Shown piece after piece: positions 7,893-14,381 of a DNA stretch of 30,632 bases. Location of the stretch: the NCBI GenBank assembly GCA_905214155.1, contig CAJMLC010000004.1, positions 1-30,632 of the forward strand, read 5' to 3'. Each line of letters starts with the position of its first letter. Within the stretch, counting starts at the first letter, position 1. The position numbers were made by a program, and so were the translations under genes. The notes under the pieces were generated by a model. That model was given only the letters and a program-made list of their open reading frames with translations, ran no database searches and had not been told where the DNA came from. This stretch comes from an uncultured bacterium. Its GTDB lineage: Bacteria; Bacillota; Clostridia; Oscillospirales; Oscillospiraceae.

Positions 7893-7950
7893 GGTGAAAC
7901 CCTCTTTATCTTTTTTATAGTTGATTCAATGAAAATCTATAGATATAGAC

Positions 7951-7979
7951 AGTATACCACAGTTTCCTGTTTTTCGCAA
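7951..7979 (-). promoter_or_regulatory. Sigma-A promoter of the trpS-wecB operon
   Basis: On the minus strand: -35 TTGCGA (7974-7979), 17-base spacer, -10 TATACT (7951-7956) with an upstream TGG that gives an extended -10. Predicted transcription start is near 7944, leaving a leader of about 50 bases before trpS. Confidence 0.8.
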
Positions 7980-8001
7980 TCCGTCATTTCATAGCTGCGC
8001 C

Positions 8002-8030
8002 TTGAAAATCTGTCCGGCCTATGGTATTCT
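8002..8030 (+). promoter_or_regulatory. Candidate plus-strand promoter facing the palindromic element
   Basis: TTGAAA (8002-8007), 17-base spacer, TATTCT (8025-8030) with TGG giving an extended -10. It is divergent from the trpS promoter and points into the 163-bp near-palindrome and, beyond it, the cobalamin operon. No gene starts directly after it, so it drives either a long leader or an untranslated RNA, if it is active. Confidence 0.45.
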
Positions 8031-8085
8031 AAGATGTATCTGAAGATGCGATCATGCGGTGCAGTCCACAAGCGTCAGTTGGCAA

Positions 8086-8248
8086 GGGCAGCGCCGCACG
8101 ATTCGGCAAGCAGATTCGGCGAGAGATTTTTTGTCAAGGCAAGATTTGAAACACGCAGACATATTTTGTGTATCTCAAGTGTTTCAAACCGCAGCATTGG
8201 CGGAAAAGATCCGCCGAAACGCGCTGACGCAATCATGCGGCGCTGCCC
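8086..8248. repeat. 163-bp near-palindromic MITE-like intergenic element
   Basis: The ends are 18-base inverted repeats (8086-8103 and 8231-8248) matching at 17 of 18 positions and beginning GGGCAGCGCCGCA. Further inward, TTTGAAACAC is mirrored exactly by GTGTTTCAAA, and TTCGGCG occurs on both arms in mirrored positions with a small offset. A local hairpin GGCGGA/TCCGCC lies in the right arm. The whole unit could fold into one long imperfect hairpin. No ORF with a ribosome site lies inside and no target duplication is obvious. A direct partial copy of the right end lies at 8051-8067. Together this fits a non-autonomous palindromic repeat, possibly multi-copy in the genome. Confidence 0.65.
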
Positions 8249-8392
8249 ATATAAAATAACACCCGGGAACCGCTGGTTCCCAAACAGCGGTTCCCGGGTG
8301 TGCCGACGGAGCCTGTTCCGCCGGGCCGATAGAGGATACATAAGCGTGAGGATTGCACCGCCGCCGTTCCCATCTCGGCGCGCGCAGCCTTC
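8248..8392 (-). ncRNA. Predicted structured small RNA of about 145 nt
   Basis: A minus-strand transcription unit with no convincing coding sequence. A sigma-A promoter with extended -10 (8399-8426) predicts a start near 8392. The body can form a hairpin with CGCCG/CGGCG arms and another with CCGGCGGA/TCCGTCGG arms, and it ends in a perfect 17-base-pair hairpin followed by TATTTTATAT. A 53-codon reading frame exists on this strand, but its ATG falls at the predicted start with no ribosome site. It lacks the SRP-RNA core motif and I cannot match it to 6S RNA, tmRNA, a T-box or the cobalamin riboswitch. Its identity is open. Confidence 0.5.
8249..8301 (-). terminator. Terminator of the predicted small RNA
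   Basis: Perfect 17-base arms at 8259-8275 and 8285-8301 with a 9-base loop; on the minus strand the hairpin is followed by TATTTTATAT. No T-run follows on the plus strand, so it should act mainly on minus-strand transcription. Confidence 0.75.
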
Positions 8393-8398
8393 ATGGTC

Positions 8399-8426
8399 AT
8401 TATATCAGATTCCGCAGCAATGTGAA
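8399..8426 (-). promoter_or_regulatory. Sigma-A promoter of the predicted small RNA
   Basis: On the minus strand: TTCACA (8421-8426), 16-base spacer, TATAAT (8399-8404), with TGA just upstream giving an extended -10. It is a near-consensus promoter with no minus-strand gene directly after it, which is the main reason to suspect an RNA gene. Confidence 0.7.
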
Positions 8427-8435
8427 ATTCTCTTT

Positions 8436-8464
8436 TTGCACAGACCTATCTGATTTCTTATATG
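8436..8464 (+). promoter_or_regulatory. Candidate promoter of the cobalamin operon
   Basis: TTGCAC (8436-8441), 17-base spacer, TATATG (8459-8464), placing a start near 8471 and a leader of about 45 bases before the TIM-barrel gene at 8517. Match to consensus is moderate. No cobalamin-riboswitch B12 box is seen between here and the first gene. Confidence 0.4.
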
Positions 8465-8516
8465 GCACACTGGAAATCGATTCCTGCCCGGATGCCGCGT
8501 GAAGGAGGGATTTTTC

Positions 8517-9287
8517 ATGCCGACCCCGATGCGTTCCGATCAAGTCCATATTTCGGGCATGGATGCCCGCGCTGCCCGGCTGGCGAAGGAATATCACTGC
8601 GGATATGAGATCACCGCGTTCAGCTATGCCCCGATGCTGGCGGACGCCGCGGCGTTTTCCCGTGTAGAGGCGGAATGCGCGGGCCTCGGCTCGCTCTGGC
8701 TCCATGCGCCGTTTGCCGAGCTGATCCCCTGCGCCATCGACCCGAACGTCCGCGCCAACGCGATGGTGCGCTTCCGGCAGACGGCGGCGCTGGCCGCGCG
8801 GCTCGGCGTGCGGCGGATCGTTGTCCACGGCGGGTTTATCCCATACGTCTACTTTCCGGAGTGGTACGTCGAGCAGTCGGTAAACTTCTGGAAGGAATTC
8901 CTGTCCGACGCGCCGGATGATCTGCTCCTCGCGGTGGAAAACGTGATGGAGCCGGGGCCGGAGCTGCTGGTCGAGATCGCGCGCGGCGTGGACGATCCGC
9001 GCCTCGGCCTCTGCCTCGACGTCGGACATGCCAACACAGTCGTCAGCAAGACGCCGCCGGCCGACTGGCTCGCGCCGATGCTGCCGGATCTGCGGCATGT
9101 CCATCTGCACGACAACCACGGTGAACTGGACGAGCATCTGCCGCTCGGCACGGGGACGATCGACTTTGCGCCGATCCTCACGGTGCTCGCGGCACATCCG
9201 GAGATCACTATCACATTGGAAAATCAGGATGTCCTCCCGTCGCTGCAGTATCTGCGGGCGGACGGCTGGCTCCCGGCGCTTCTTTAG
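8517..9287 (+). CDS. Sugar phosphate isomerase/epimerase-like TIM-barrel protein
   Basis: A 256-residue protein of the xylose isomerase-like/AP endonuclease 2 TIM-barrel family. Metal-site-like pieces are visible in order: LWLHAPF (about 61-67), IVVHGGF (about 102-108), LAVENV (about 137-142), GLCLDVGHAN (about 162-171), HVHLHDNHGELDEHLPLG (about 192-209) and a C-terminal TLENQD. ATG 8517 has GAAGGAGGG at the right distance; an in-frame GTG at 8499 overlaps that site and is rejected. It is the first gene of the cobalamin operon, 12 bases before cobT. Its substrate is unknown; the context suggests a role near lower-ligand or ribose-phosphate chemistry, but no cobalamin step is known for this family. 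Confidence 0.8.
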   Translation: MPTPMRSDQVHISGMDARAARLAKEYHCGYEITAFSYAPMLADAAAFSRVEAECAGLGSLWLHAPFAELIPCAIDPNVRANAMVRFRQTAALAARLGVRRIVVHGGFIPYVYFPEWYVEQSVNFWKEFLSDAPDDLLLAVENVMEPGPELLVEIARGVDDPRLGLCLDVGHANTVVSKTPPADWLAPMLPDLRHVHLHDNHGELDEHLPLGTGTIDFAPILTVLAAHPEITITLENQDVLPSLQYLRADGWLPALL

Positions 9288-9299
9288 AAAGGCAAATCC

Positions 9300-10403
9300 A
9301 TGACTGAACAGCAGCTATCTGAATTTCTGAACACCATCACCCCCGCGGATGCCGCGGCAATGCGCGCCGCCGAGGCCCGTCAGGCCAGCCTCGCCAAGCC
9401 GCCGCACAGCCTCGGGCGGCTGGAGGATCTTTCCGTCCGTCTCGCGGGCGTGTTCGGCACAGAGCGGCCAACGCTCGGGCGCACCGGCGTGCTTGTCTTC
9501 GCGGCGGACAACGGCGTCTGCGCCGAGGGCGTCAGCTGCACGCCGCAATCTGTCACGCGCGAGCAGGCCATCAATATGACGCGCGGCCTGACCGGCATGT
9601 CCACGCTGGCCCGCTTCTTCGGCGACGAGGTACTCGTCACCGACGTCGGCATTCTGACCGACACGCATTGTCCCGCCGTGCGCGGCCGGAAGATCCGGTA
9701 CGGCACGGAGGATCTCGCCGTCCAGCCCGCCATGCTGCGAAGCGAGGCGGTGCAGGCCATTTCCGTCGGCATCGAGACCGTGCGCGAGGCGAAGGGCGCA
9801 GGGCTGACCGCCGTGGGCATCGGGGAAATGGGCATCGGCAACACGACCACGTCCTCCGCTGTGCTCTGTGCGCTGACGGGCGCGTCCGTCGCAGACGTGA
9901 CAGGGCGCGGCGGCGGCTTGACCGACGCGGGATACCAGAAAAAACTTGCCGTGATCGAAACGGCGCTTGCGCTGCACCGGCCGGACAAAAACGACCCGAT
10001 CGATGTGCTGACCAAGGTCGGCGGGCTCGATCTCGCGGCAATGACTGGCGCGTACCTCGGCTGCGCGGCGGAGCACATCCCCGCCGTGGTGGATGGGTTC
10101 ATCTCGATCGTCGCGGCGCTTTGCGCGGTGCGCCTCTGCCCGGCGGCGCGGGATTATCTGTTTCTGTCCCATGCCTCCTATGAGATCGGCTACCGTCTCG
10201 CGGCGGAAGAGCTTGGTCAGGAGCCGTGTCTGCTGCTGGAGATGCGTCTCGGCGAGGGCAGCGGTTGCCCGCTGATGTTCCAGATCATGAGGGCAGCCTG
10301 CGCCGTGCTCTGCAATATGGCGACGTTTGAAGAAGCATCCATCAACGATGACTATCTGGACGAGATCCGCAAAACGGACGCGTTCACGGTGGACCGGCCA
10401 TGA
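9300..10403 (+). CDS. cobT: Nicotinate-nucleotide-dimethylbenzimidazole phosphoribosyltransferase
   Basis: A 367-residue cytoplasmic enzyme that makes alpha-ribazole 5'-phosphate from nicotinate mononucleotide and a lower-ligand base, for the nucleotide loop of cobamides. Seen motifs: PPHSLGRLEDL (about 34-44), FAADNGVCAEGVS (about 67-79), GEMGIGNTTTSSAV, GRGGGLTDAG, and RLGEGSG, whose Glu319 corresponds to the catalytic Glu317 of the Salmonella enzyme. Length is close to the usual 340-360. The stop and the ATG of the next gene share ATGA, so translation is coupled to cobU. Base specificity (DMB or another benzimidazole) cannot be read from the sequence. Confidence 0.95.
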   Translation: MTEQQLSEFLNTITPADAAAMRAAEARQASLAKPPHSLGRLEDLSVRLAGVFGTERPTLGRTGVLVFAADNGVCAEGVSCTPQSVTREQAINMTRGLTGMSTLARFFGDEVLVTDVGILTDTHCPAVRGRKIRYGTEDLAVQPAMLRSEAVQAISVGIETVREAKGAGLTAVGIGEMGIGNTTTSSAVLCALTGASVADVTGRGGGLTDAGYQKKLAVIETALALHRPDKNDPIDVLTKVGGLDLAAMTGAYLGCAAEHIPAVVDGFISIVAALCAVRLCPAARDYLFLSHASYEIGYRLAAEELGQEPCLLLEMRLGEGSGCPLMFQIMRAACAVLCNMATFEEASINDDYLDEIRKTDAFTVDRP

Positions 10404-10936
10404 CGTATTTGTTCATCGGCGGCAGCAAGAGCGGCAAGAGCCATCTGGCGCAGCAGCTCTGCCGCGATCTCGGCGGTCCACTGGTCTACTGGGCAACGAT
10501 GGAGCCAGTCGACGGCGAAGACCGCGCCCGGATTGAAAACCATCTTCGTGACCGCGACGGCTGGGGCTTTGAGACGCTCGAGGCCGCGCGCAACCTGCCT
10601 GCCGCGTTTGACCGGCTTCCGAAGAACGCGACTGTGCTCTTTGACAGTGCGACGGCCCTGCTCGCGAACGAGATGTTCCGCCCGGACGGGACGATGGACC
10701 AGGCCGCGGGCGCGCGGAGCGCCGGAGAGCTGCTCGCGCTGGCGCAAAGCTGCCGCCATCTCGTCTGCGTCTGCGACGATCTCTGGCGCGACGTATCCTT
10801 ATATGATCCGTGGACAGAGGAATACCGGCGGCAGCTCGCCGGGATCTGCCGGAAATTGGCGGCGGAGTTTGACGCCGTGGCTGAGGTCATCTGCGGTCTG
10901 CCGCAGTTTTACAAGCATGGAAAGGACGTTATATGA
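10400..10936 (+). CDS. cobU: Adenosylcobinamide kinase/guanylyltransferase CobU
   Basis: A 178-residue protein with a proper P-loop GGSKSGKS (7-14), then YWATMEP (30-36) and RIENHLRDRDGW (44-55), whose His48 matches the guanylylated His of CobU. The enzyme phosphorylates adenosylcobinamide and transfers GMP to it. The C-terminal part ends in CGLPQFYK, like family members. The canonical EVGxGIVP segment is missing, replaced by CDDLWRDVSLYDPW (about 124-137). That segment is instead present in the short CobU-like gene at 11688 of the same operon. It overlaps cobT and cobS by ATGA on each side. Confidence 0.85.
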   Translation: MTYLFIGGSKSGKSHLAQQLCRDLGGPLVYWATMEPVDGEDRARIENHLRDRDGWGFETLEAARNLPAAFDRLPKNATVLFDSATALLANEMFRPDGTMDQAAGARSAGELLALAQSCRHLVCVCDDLWRDVSLYDPWTEEYRRQLAGICRKLAAEFDAVAEVICGLPQFYKHGKDVI

Positions 10937-11691
10937 AAGACTGGTTCTACGCCTTTTTTATGGCATGGGGAATGTTTTTGGCCATCCCATGCCCGTTCCC
11001 GCGCTGGCGTGAGAGCGCGCGCGGGCGGATGCTCGTCTGTCTGCCGCTGATCGGCCTCGTTGAAGGCGGGCTCTGGGCGCTGCTGGTCTGGCTGGCGGCG
11101 ATGCTGCGCCTGCCGGAGGCCGTCGGCGCGCTCTGCGCGGCGGCGTTCCCGTGGCTCGTGACCGGCTTTCTGCACCTCGACGGCTATATGGACGTCTGCG
11201 ACGCAGTGCTCTCCCGGCGCGACCTCGCAACAAGACAGAAGATTCTGAAGGACTCCCACTGCGGCGCGTTTGCCGTCATCGCGATGGTGCTGCTGGCGCT
11301 GACGCAGTGGGCCGTCTGTCAAAGCGTTTCCTTAAATGAAATTCCGCTGCTGCCGCTGGCAGTGCTGCCGTGCGCGGTGCGGGCCGCGGCGGCGCTCGCC
11401 GTGTCGCACCTGCGCCCGCTGTCCACCAGCCAGTATGCCGCGCAGCCAAAGCCGCCCGCCGGACATACCGCCGCGCTCGTGCTGATACTCACGGCGGCGT
11501 GTGTTTTGCCGCCGCTGTTTTGCGGCATGTCCGGATTTGCGCCGCTGATCGGCGCGGCGGGCTATGGACTCGCGGCGCTCTTCGCGTTCCGGCAGCTGGA
11601 TGGCATGTCCGGCGACATCTCCGGCTTTGCGCTGACGCTCGGCGAGCTGGCTGGGCTTGCATTCCTGTTTTTGACGAGGTATTATCTATGA
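10933..11691 (+). CDS. cobS: Adenosylcobinamide-GDP ribazoletransferase (cobalamin synthase) CobS
   Basis: A 252-residue polytopic membrane protein that joins adenosylcobinamide-GDP and alpha-ribazole(-phosphate), the last assembly step of cobamides. Seen: FLHLDGYMDVCDAVLSRRD (79-97), the Asp-rich substrate/metal site, then KDSHCGAFAVIAM, and the late DGMSGDISGFALTLGEL motif. Six or so hydrophobic segments fit the family, and length is normal. Coupled by ATGA overlap to cobU upstream and to the short CobU-like gene downstream. Confidence 0.92.
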   Translation: MKDWFYAFFMAWGMFLAIPCPFPRWRESARGRMLVCLPLIGLVEGGLWALLVWLAAMLRLPEAVGALCAAAFPWLVTGFLHLDGYMDVCDAVLSRRDLATRQKILKDSHCGAFAVIAMVLLALTQWAVCQSVSLNEIPLLPLAVLPCAVRAAAALAVSHLRPLSTSQYAAQPKPPAGHTAALVLILTAACVLPPLFCGMSGFAPLIGAAGYGLAALFAFRQLDGMSGDISGFALTLGELAGLAFLFLTRYYL

Positions 11692-12035
11692 AGCTGATCA
11701 TCGGCGGCGCGTATCAGGGAAAGCTGACGTGGGCAGTGGAACAGTTCGGCCTTGCGCCGGACATGCTCTGCGATCTGGCGCAGGGTTTCCAGCCCGGAAA
11801 ACGCTGCTATTACCACCTTGAGGCGTTTACGCGCGCGGAGGAATCGGCAGCGCCGGAGCTGTTTCCAGAGGACGCAGTCATCATCTCGCGCGAGGTCGGC
11901 TCCGGCGTTGTCCCGATGGACGCCGCGGAACGGGCCTGGCGCGAACGGCACGGCGCGCTGCTCCAGCAGCTGTCCCGCCGGAGCGAGACCGTTATCCGTA
12001 TTTTCTGCGGCTTGCCGCAGCAGCTGAAACCATGA
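11688..12035 (+). CDS. Short CobU-like protein with degenerate P-loop
   Basis: A 115-residue protein related to the C-terminal half of CobU. The N-terminus keeps the strand and glycines (LIIGGAYQGKLTWA, 3-16), but the P-loop Ser/Thr after Lys is Leu. The EVGSGVVPMDAAERAWRERHG stretch and the final FCGLPQQLK are good CobU matches. The guanylylated-His region of full CobU is missing. It starts with the ATGA shared with cobS. Because the full-length CobU at 10400 lacks just the EVGxGIVP segment found here, the two may work together; alternatively this is a regulatory or vestigial paralogue. Confidence 0.8.
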   Translation: MKLIIGGAYQGKLTWAVEQFGLAPDMLCDLAQGFQPGKRCYYHLEAFTRAEESAAPELFPEDAVIISREVGSGVVPMDAAERAWRERHGALLQQLSRRSETVIRIFCGLPQQLKP

Positions 12036-12051
12036 TTTTGAGGGATCTTCC

Positions 12052-12606
12052 ATGACACTGACACTCATCCGCCACGGCCTGACCGAGGGCAACCTGAAAC
12101 GGCTTTACTACGGCAGCACCGACCTGCCCCTGACCGAGACCGGCATCGCCGCGCTGCGCACCGATCCGCCCGCCGCGCCGGAGGCGCAGGACTATTATAC
12201 GAGCGGGATGCGCCGCACGGAGCAGACATTTGCCATCCTGTTCGGCGAACGGCCGCACGAGATCGTGCGCGATCTGCGCGAGATCGACTTCGGTCATTTT
12301 GAGATGCGGAACTACGAAGAGCTGAAGGACGACCCGGAATTCCGGCACTGGTGCGACGAGTGCAGCGAGGACGCGGTCTGCCCCGGCGGCGAGAGCGGAA
12401 ATCAGGCCACCGACCGTGCCGAGCGCGCACTGCAGCGCATCGTGGTACGCGGGCGCGATGCAGTATGCGTCATCCACGGCGGCATCCTCTGCGGCCTGCT
12501 CGCCCGCTGGTTCGGCGGCACGCGGTTCGACTATCCGTGTGAGCCGGGGCGGGGCTATGTGATCGAATGGGACGGCGAAAAGCCCGTGTCCTATCGTGAA
12601 ATCTGA
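12052..12606 (+). CDS. cobC: Histidine phosphatase, likely alpha-ribazole phosphatase (CobC-like)
   Basis: A 184-residue phosphoglycerate-mutase-like phosphatase. The catalytic RHG is at 7-9 (LIRHGLTEGN), a second Arg lies in SGMRRTEQT (51-59), the acid Glu84 in DFGHFE, and the second catalytic His142 in VIHGGILCG. The position at the end of the nucleotide-loop operon supports dephosphorylation of alpha-ribazole-5'-phosphate (or adenosylcobalamin 5'-phosphate) rather than a glycolytic role. GAGGG precedes the ATG, and a strong terminator follows 18 bases after the stop. Confidence 0.82.
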   Translation: MTLTLIRHGLTEGNLKRLYYGSTDLPLTETGIAALRTDPPAAPEAQDYYTSGMRRTEQTFAILFGERPHEIVRDLREIDFGHFEMRNYEELKDDPEFRHWCDECSEDAVCPGGESGNQATDRAERALQRIVVRGRDAVCVIHGGILCGLLARWFGGTRFDYPCEPGRGYVIEWDGEKPVSYREI

Positions 12607-12623
12607 ATCCGAAAAGCGCTGAG

Positions 12624-12652
12624 ATCCCCGCCGTTTTCGGCGGGGATTTTTT
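12624..12652 (+). terminator. Rho-independent terminator of the cobalamin operon
   Basis: Perfect 10-base arms 12624-12633 and 12638-12647 (ATCCCCGCCG and its complement) with a TTTT loop, followed by six T. Confidence 0.95.
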
Positions 12653-12658
12653 GGGTGG

Positions 12659-12687
12659 TTGCAATCTGCAACGGTTTTTGCTATAAT
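12659..12687 (+). promoter_or_regulatory. Sigma-A promoter of the SLH-lysozyme gene
   Basis: TTGCAA (12659-12664), 17-base spacer, TATAAT (12682-12687) with TGC giving an extended -10. It begins directly after the cobalamin-operon terminator and predicts a leader of about 30 bases. Confidence 0.9.
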
Positions 12688-12725
12688 AGAAACAATTTTG
12701 TAACCTTTTTGGAAGGGTGAAGCCT

Positions 12726-14195
12726 ATGACAACGCGAATGACACGGGCTCTGGCGGCCGGATTGCTGGTCTGCATGCTGGCGGGGAGTGCGGCGGCAACG
12801 GACTGGGACGACAACTATGACCCGTTTGTGGAGCTTCCGCCCGCGACCTCGGAACAGGCCGAGCAGACCGAGCAGACGGACGGGACGGCTGAGGCGCAGC
12901 GGTTTTCCGACGTGGCGGCGACGGACTGGTATTATTCCGTCGTGATGCAGCTGGTGGAGGCCGGAACGATCGACGGCTTCCCGGACGGGACGTTCCGCCC
13001 GAAGAACACCGTGACGACCGGGCAGGCGCTGAAGATGATCCTGCTCGCGGCGGGCTATCCGGAGCCGGAGCGCGTCGCGTCCCACTGGGCGCGCGGGTAT
13101 CTCGACCTTGCGATCGAGCAGGGCTTTGTGACGCGGTTCAAGGAGATCACCGACCTTGACGTGCCGATCAGCCGCGCGCTCGTCGCGCAGATCGCGGCGA
13201 AGGCGATGGGCCTGACGCGGCCAGAGACGGTGGAGGTCTCGTTTACGGACACGGATGACGAAAATGTGCTGGCGCTGGCGGCGATCGGCATTGTGGATGG
13301 ATACAAGGACGGGACGTTTTTGCCCGCCAAATCGCTGACGCGGGCGGAGCTCGCGGCGATCACGGCGCGCATCACGAACTATCTCGCGCCGGCGACGCCG
13401 GACAGCGGCGACACGGATCTTGACGACAACACACCCATCACGCTGCGCACGACGGAAAATGGCGTGGCCTTCATCAAGGCACGCGAGGGCTTCCGTTCGA
13501 CGGCCTACTGGGACTATTCGCAGTATTCCATCGGCTACGGCTCGCGCTGCGAGGCGAACGAGTACCCAAACGGCATCACGCAGGAGCAGGCCGACCGGCT
13601 GCTGCGGAAAAAGCTCCAGGAATTTGAGGCAAAGCTGGATGCGTTCCTCGCGAAAAACAACCTGACGCTGAGCAATACGCAGTATGACGCGCTGATCTCG
13701 CTTACATACAACATCGGCTCGACGTGGATGAACGGAACGCGGCTGGCCAGCTATCTGGCGGGCGGCCAGTATACGCACAACGAGCTGGCCTCCGCGATGG
13801 GCATCTGGTGCCACGTGACGGATAAGTCCGGCACGTCCATCCACGACGGCTTGATCGCGCGGCGTATTCTGGAGATCAAGCTGTTCCTCTACGGCGATTA
13901 CAGCGGGAGCAGCTCGCCCAGCTATCACTATGTGAAGTTTGAGACGGAGCAGGGCAAGGTCGAGGTCGACATCGCGTTCTACGAGAGCGGCAGCGCGTTT
14001 GCGCCGTATTTCAAGGCGACGTGCGATACGGACACCTTCCTCGGCTGGTACAGGGCCGACGGCGCGGAGCTGCGCGAGGGCGACAGCGTGACGCAGGATC
14101 TGACGCTCACGGCGATGTGGGCCGGACAGACGGCCGGCACGGGCGAGAGCGGAACGGACAGCTCCGGGGATCAGGAATTTGACTGGTGGAACTGA
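12726..14195 (+). CDS. Secreted SLH-domain protein with GH24 lysozyme domain
   Basis: A 489-residue exported protein. A signal peptide (about 1-24, ending SAAA) is followed by three S-layer-homology repeats (about 58-111, 112-165 and 168-220; e.g. GFPDGTFRPKNTVTTGQALK and GYKDGTFLPAKSLTRAELAA), which bind secondary wall polymer. Residues about 240-390 are a phage-type (GH24) lysozyme domain with KAREGFRSTAYWDYS holding catalytic Glu254 and Asp263; the T4-lysozyme Thr is replaced by Ser268. The C-terminus (about 402-466; FLGWYRADG, LTLTAMW) is an InlB/Flg_new-type repeat. ATG 12726 follows GGAAGGG; an upstream in-frame GTG at 12717 overlaps it. Likely role: wall-anchored peptidoglycan cleavage. 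Monocistronic. Confidence 0.9.
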   Translation: MTTRMTRALAAGLLVCMLAGSAAATDWDDNYDPFVELPPATSEQAEQTEQTDGTAEAQRFSDVAATDWYYSVVMQLVEAGTIDGFPDGTFRPKNTVTTGQALKMILLAAGYPEPERVASHWARGYLDLAIEQGFVTRFKEITDLDVPISRALVAQIAAKAMGLTRPETVEVSFTDTDDENVLALAAIGIVDGYKDGTFLPAKSLTRAELAAITARITNYLAPATPDSGDTDLDDNTPITLRTTENGVAFIKAREGFRSTAYWDYSQYSIGYGSRCEANEYPNGITQEQADRLLRKKLQEFEAKLDAFLAKNNLTLSNTQYDALISLTYNIGSTWMNGTRLASYLAGGQYTHNELASAMGIWCHVTDKSGTSIHDGLIARRILEIKLFLYGDYSGSSSPSYHYVKFETEQGKVEVDIAFYESGSAFAPYFKATCDTDTFLGWYRADGAELREGDSVTQDLTLTAMWAGQTAGTGESGTDSSGDQEFDWWN

Positions 14196-14226
14196 ATAAG
14201 TCCGTACTATGGGACTTGGCGTCTGC

Positions 14227-14232
14227 TATACT
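14227..14232 (+). promoter_or_regulatory. Extended -10 promoter element
   Basis: TGC followed by TATACT, about 33 bases before the small gene at 14265. No good -35 at 16-18 bases, so it would rely on the extended -10. Confidence 0.4.
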
Positions 14233-14264
14233 ATGCACAGATCGACCGGAAGGGGAGCTGTGCA

Positions 14265-14378
14265 ATGGAGATCAGAATGCGCTATGTGAGAGGACACGTC
14301 GAGGTCTATGACGCGCGCGGAACGTTTTTGTTTTCCGCGGACAACGAGGCCGAGGCCGAACGGATGCTGGAGGAATAA
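14265..14378 (+). CDS. 37-residue peptide upstream of the ArsC-like gene
   Basis: A short gene with AGGGGAG about 7 bases before its ATG. The product starts MEIRMRYVRGHVEVYDARG and ends EAEAERMLEE; it has a beta-strand-like first half and a charged helical end, with no cysteine, signal peptide or membrane segment. Its last codons carry the GGAGG that serves as ribosome site for the next gene, 3 bases after its stop, so the two are coupled. Family not recognised. Confidence 0.55.
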   Translation: MEIRMRYVRGHVEVYDARGTFLFSADNEAEAERMLEE

Positions 14379-14381
14379 GAC

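Noticed and set aside
5406..7994. 862-codon plus-strand open frame opposite trpS, tagO and wecB
   Set aside because: Shadow of the three minus-strand genes in GC-rich DNA; the product is low-complexity (Arg/His/Asp-rich) and has no family motif, while the opposite strand has full motif sets.
7893..8301. Tryptophan T-box leader for trpS
   Set aside because: The trpS promoter lies only about 50-60 bases upstream of the gene, and no AGGGTGG-type T-box sequence was found; the large hairpin at 8259-8301 is upstream of that promoter.
8075..8341. 88-codon minus-strand frame in the same gap
   Set aside because: Spans the predicted terminator and the repeat, no ribosome site, composition unlike neighbouring proteins.
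8034..8453. 139-codon plus-strand frame in the trpS-cob gap
   Set aside because: Runs through the palindromic element and the terminator hairpin, has no ribosome site, and its ATG falls before the predicted transcription start.
8302..9300. Cobalamin riboswitch controlling the cob operon
   Set aside because: No B12 box or GCCACTG core was found on the plus strand before the TIM-barrel gene or before cobT.
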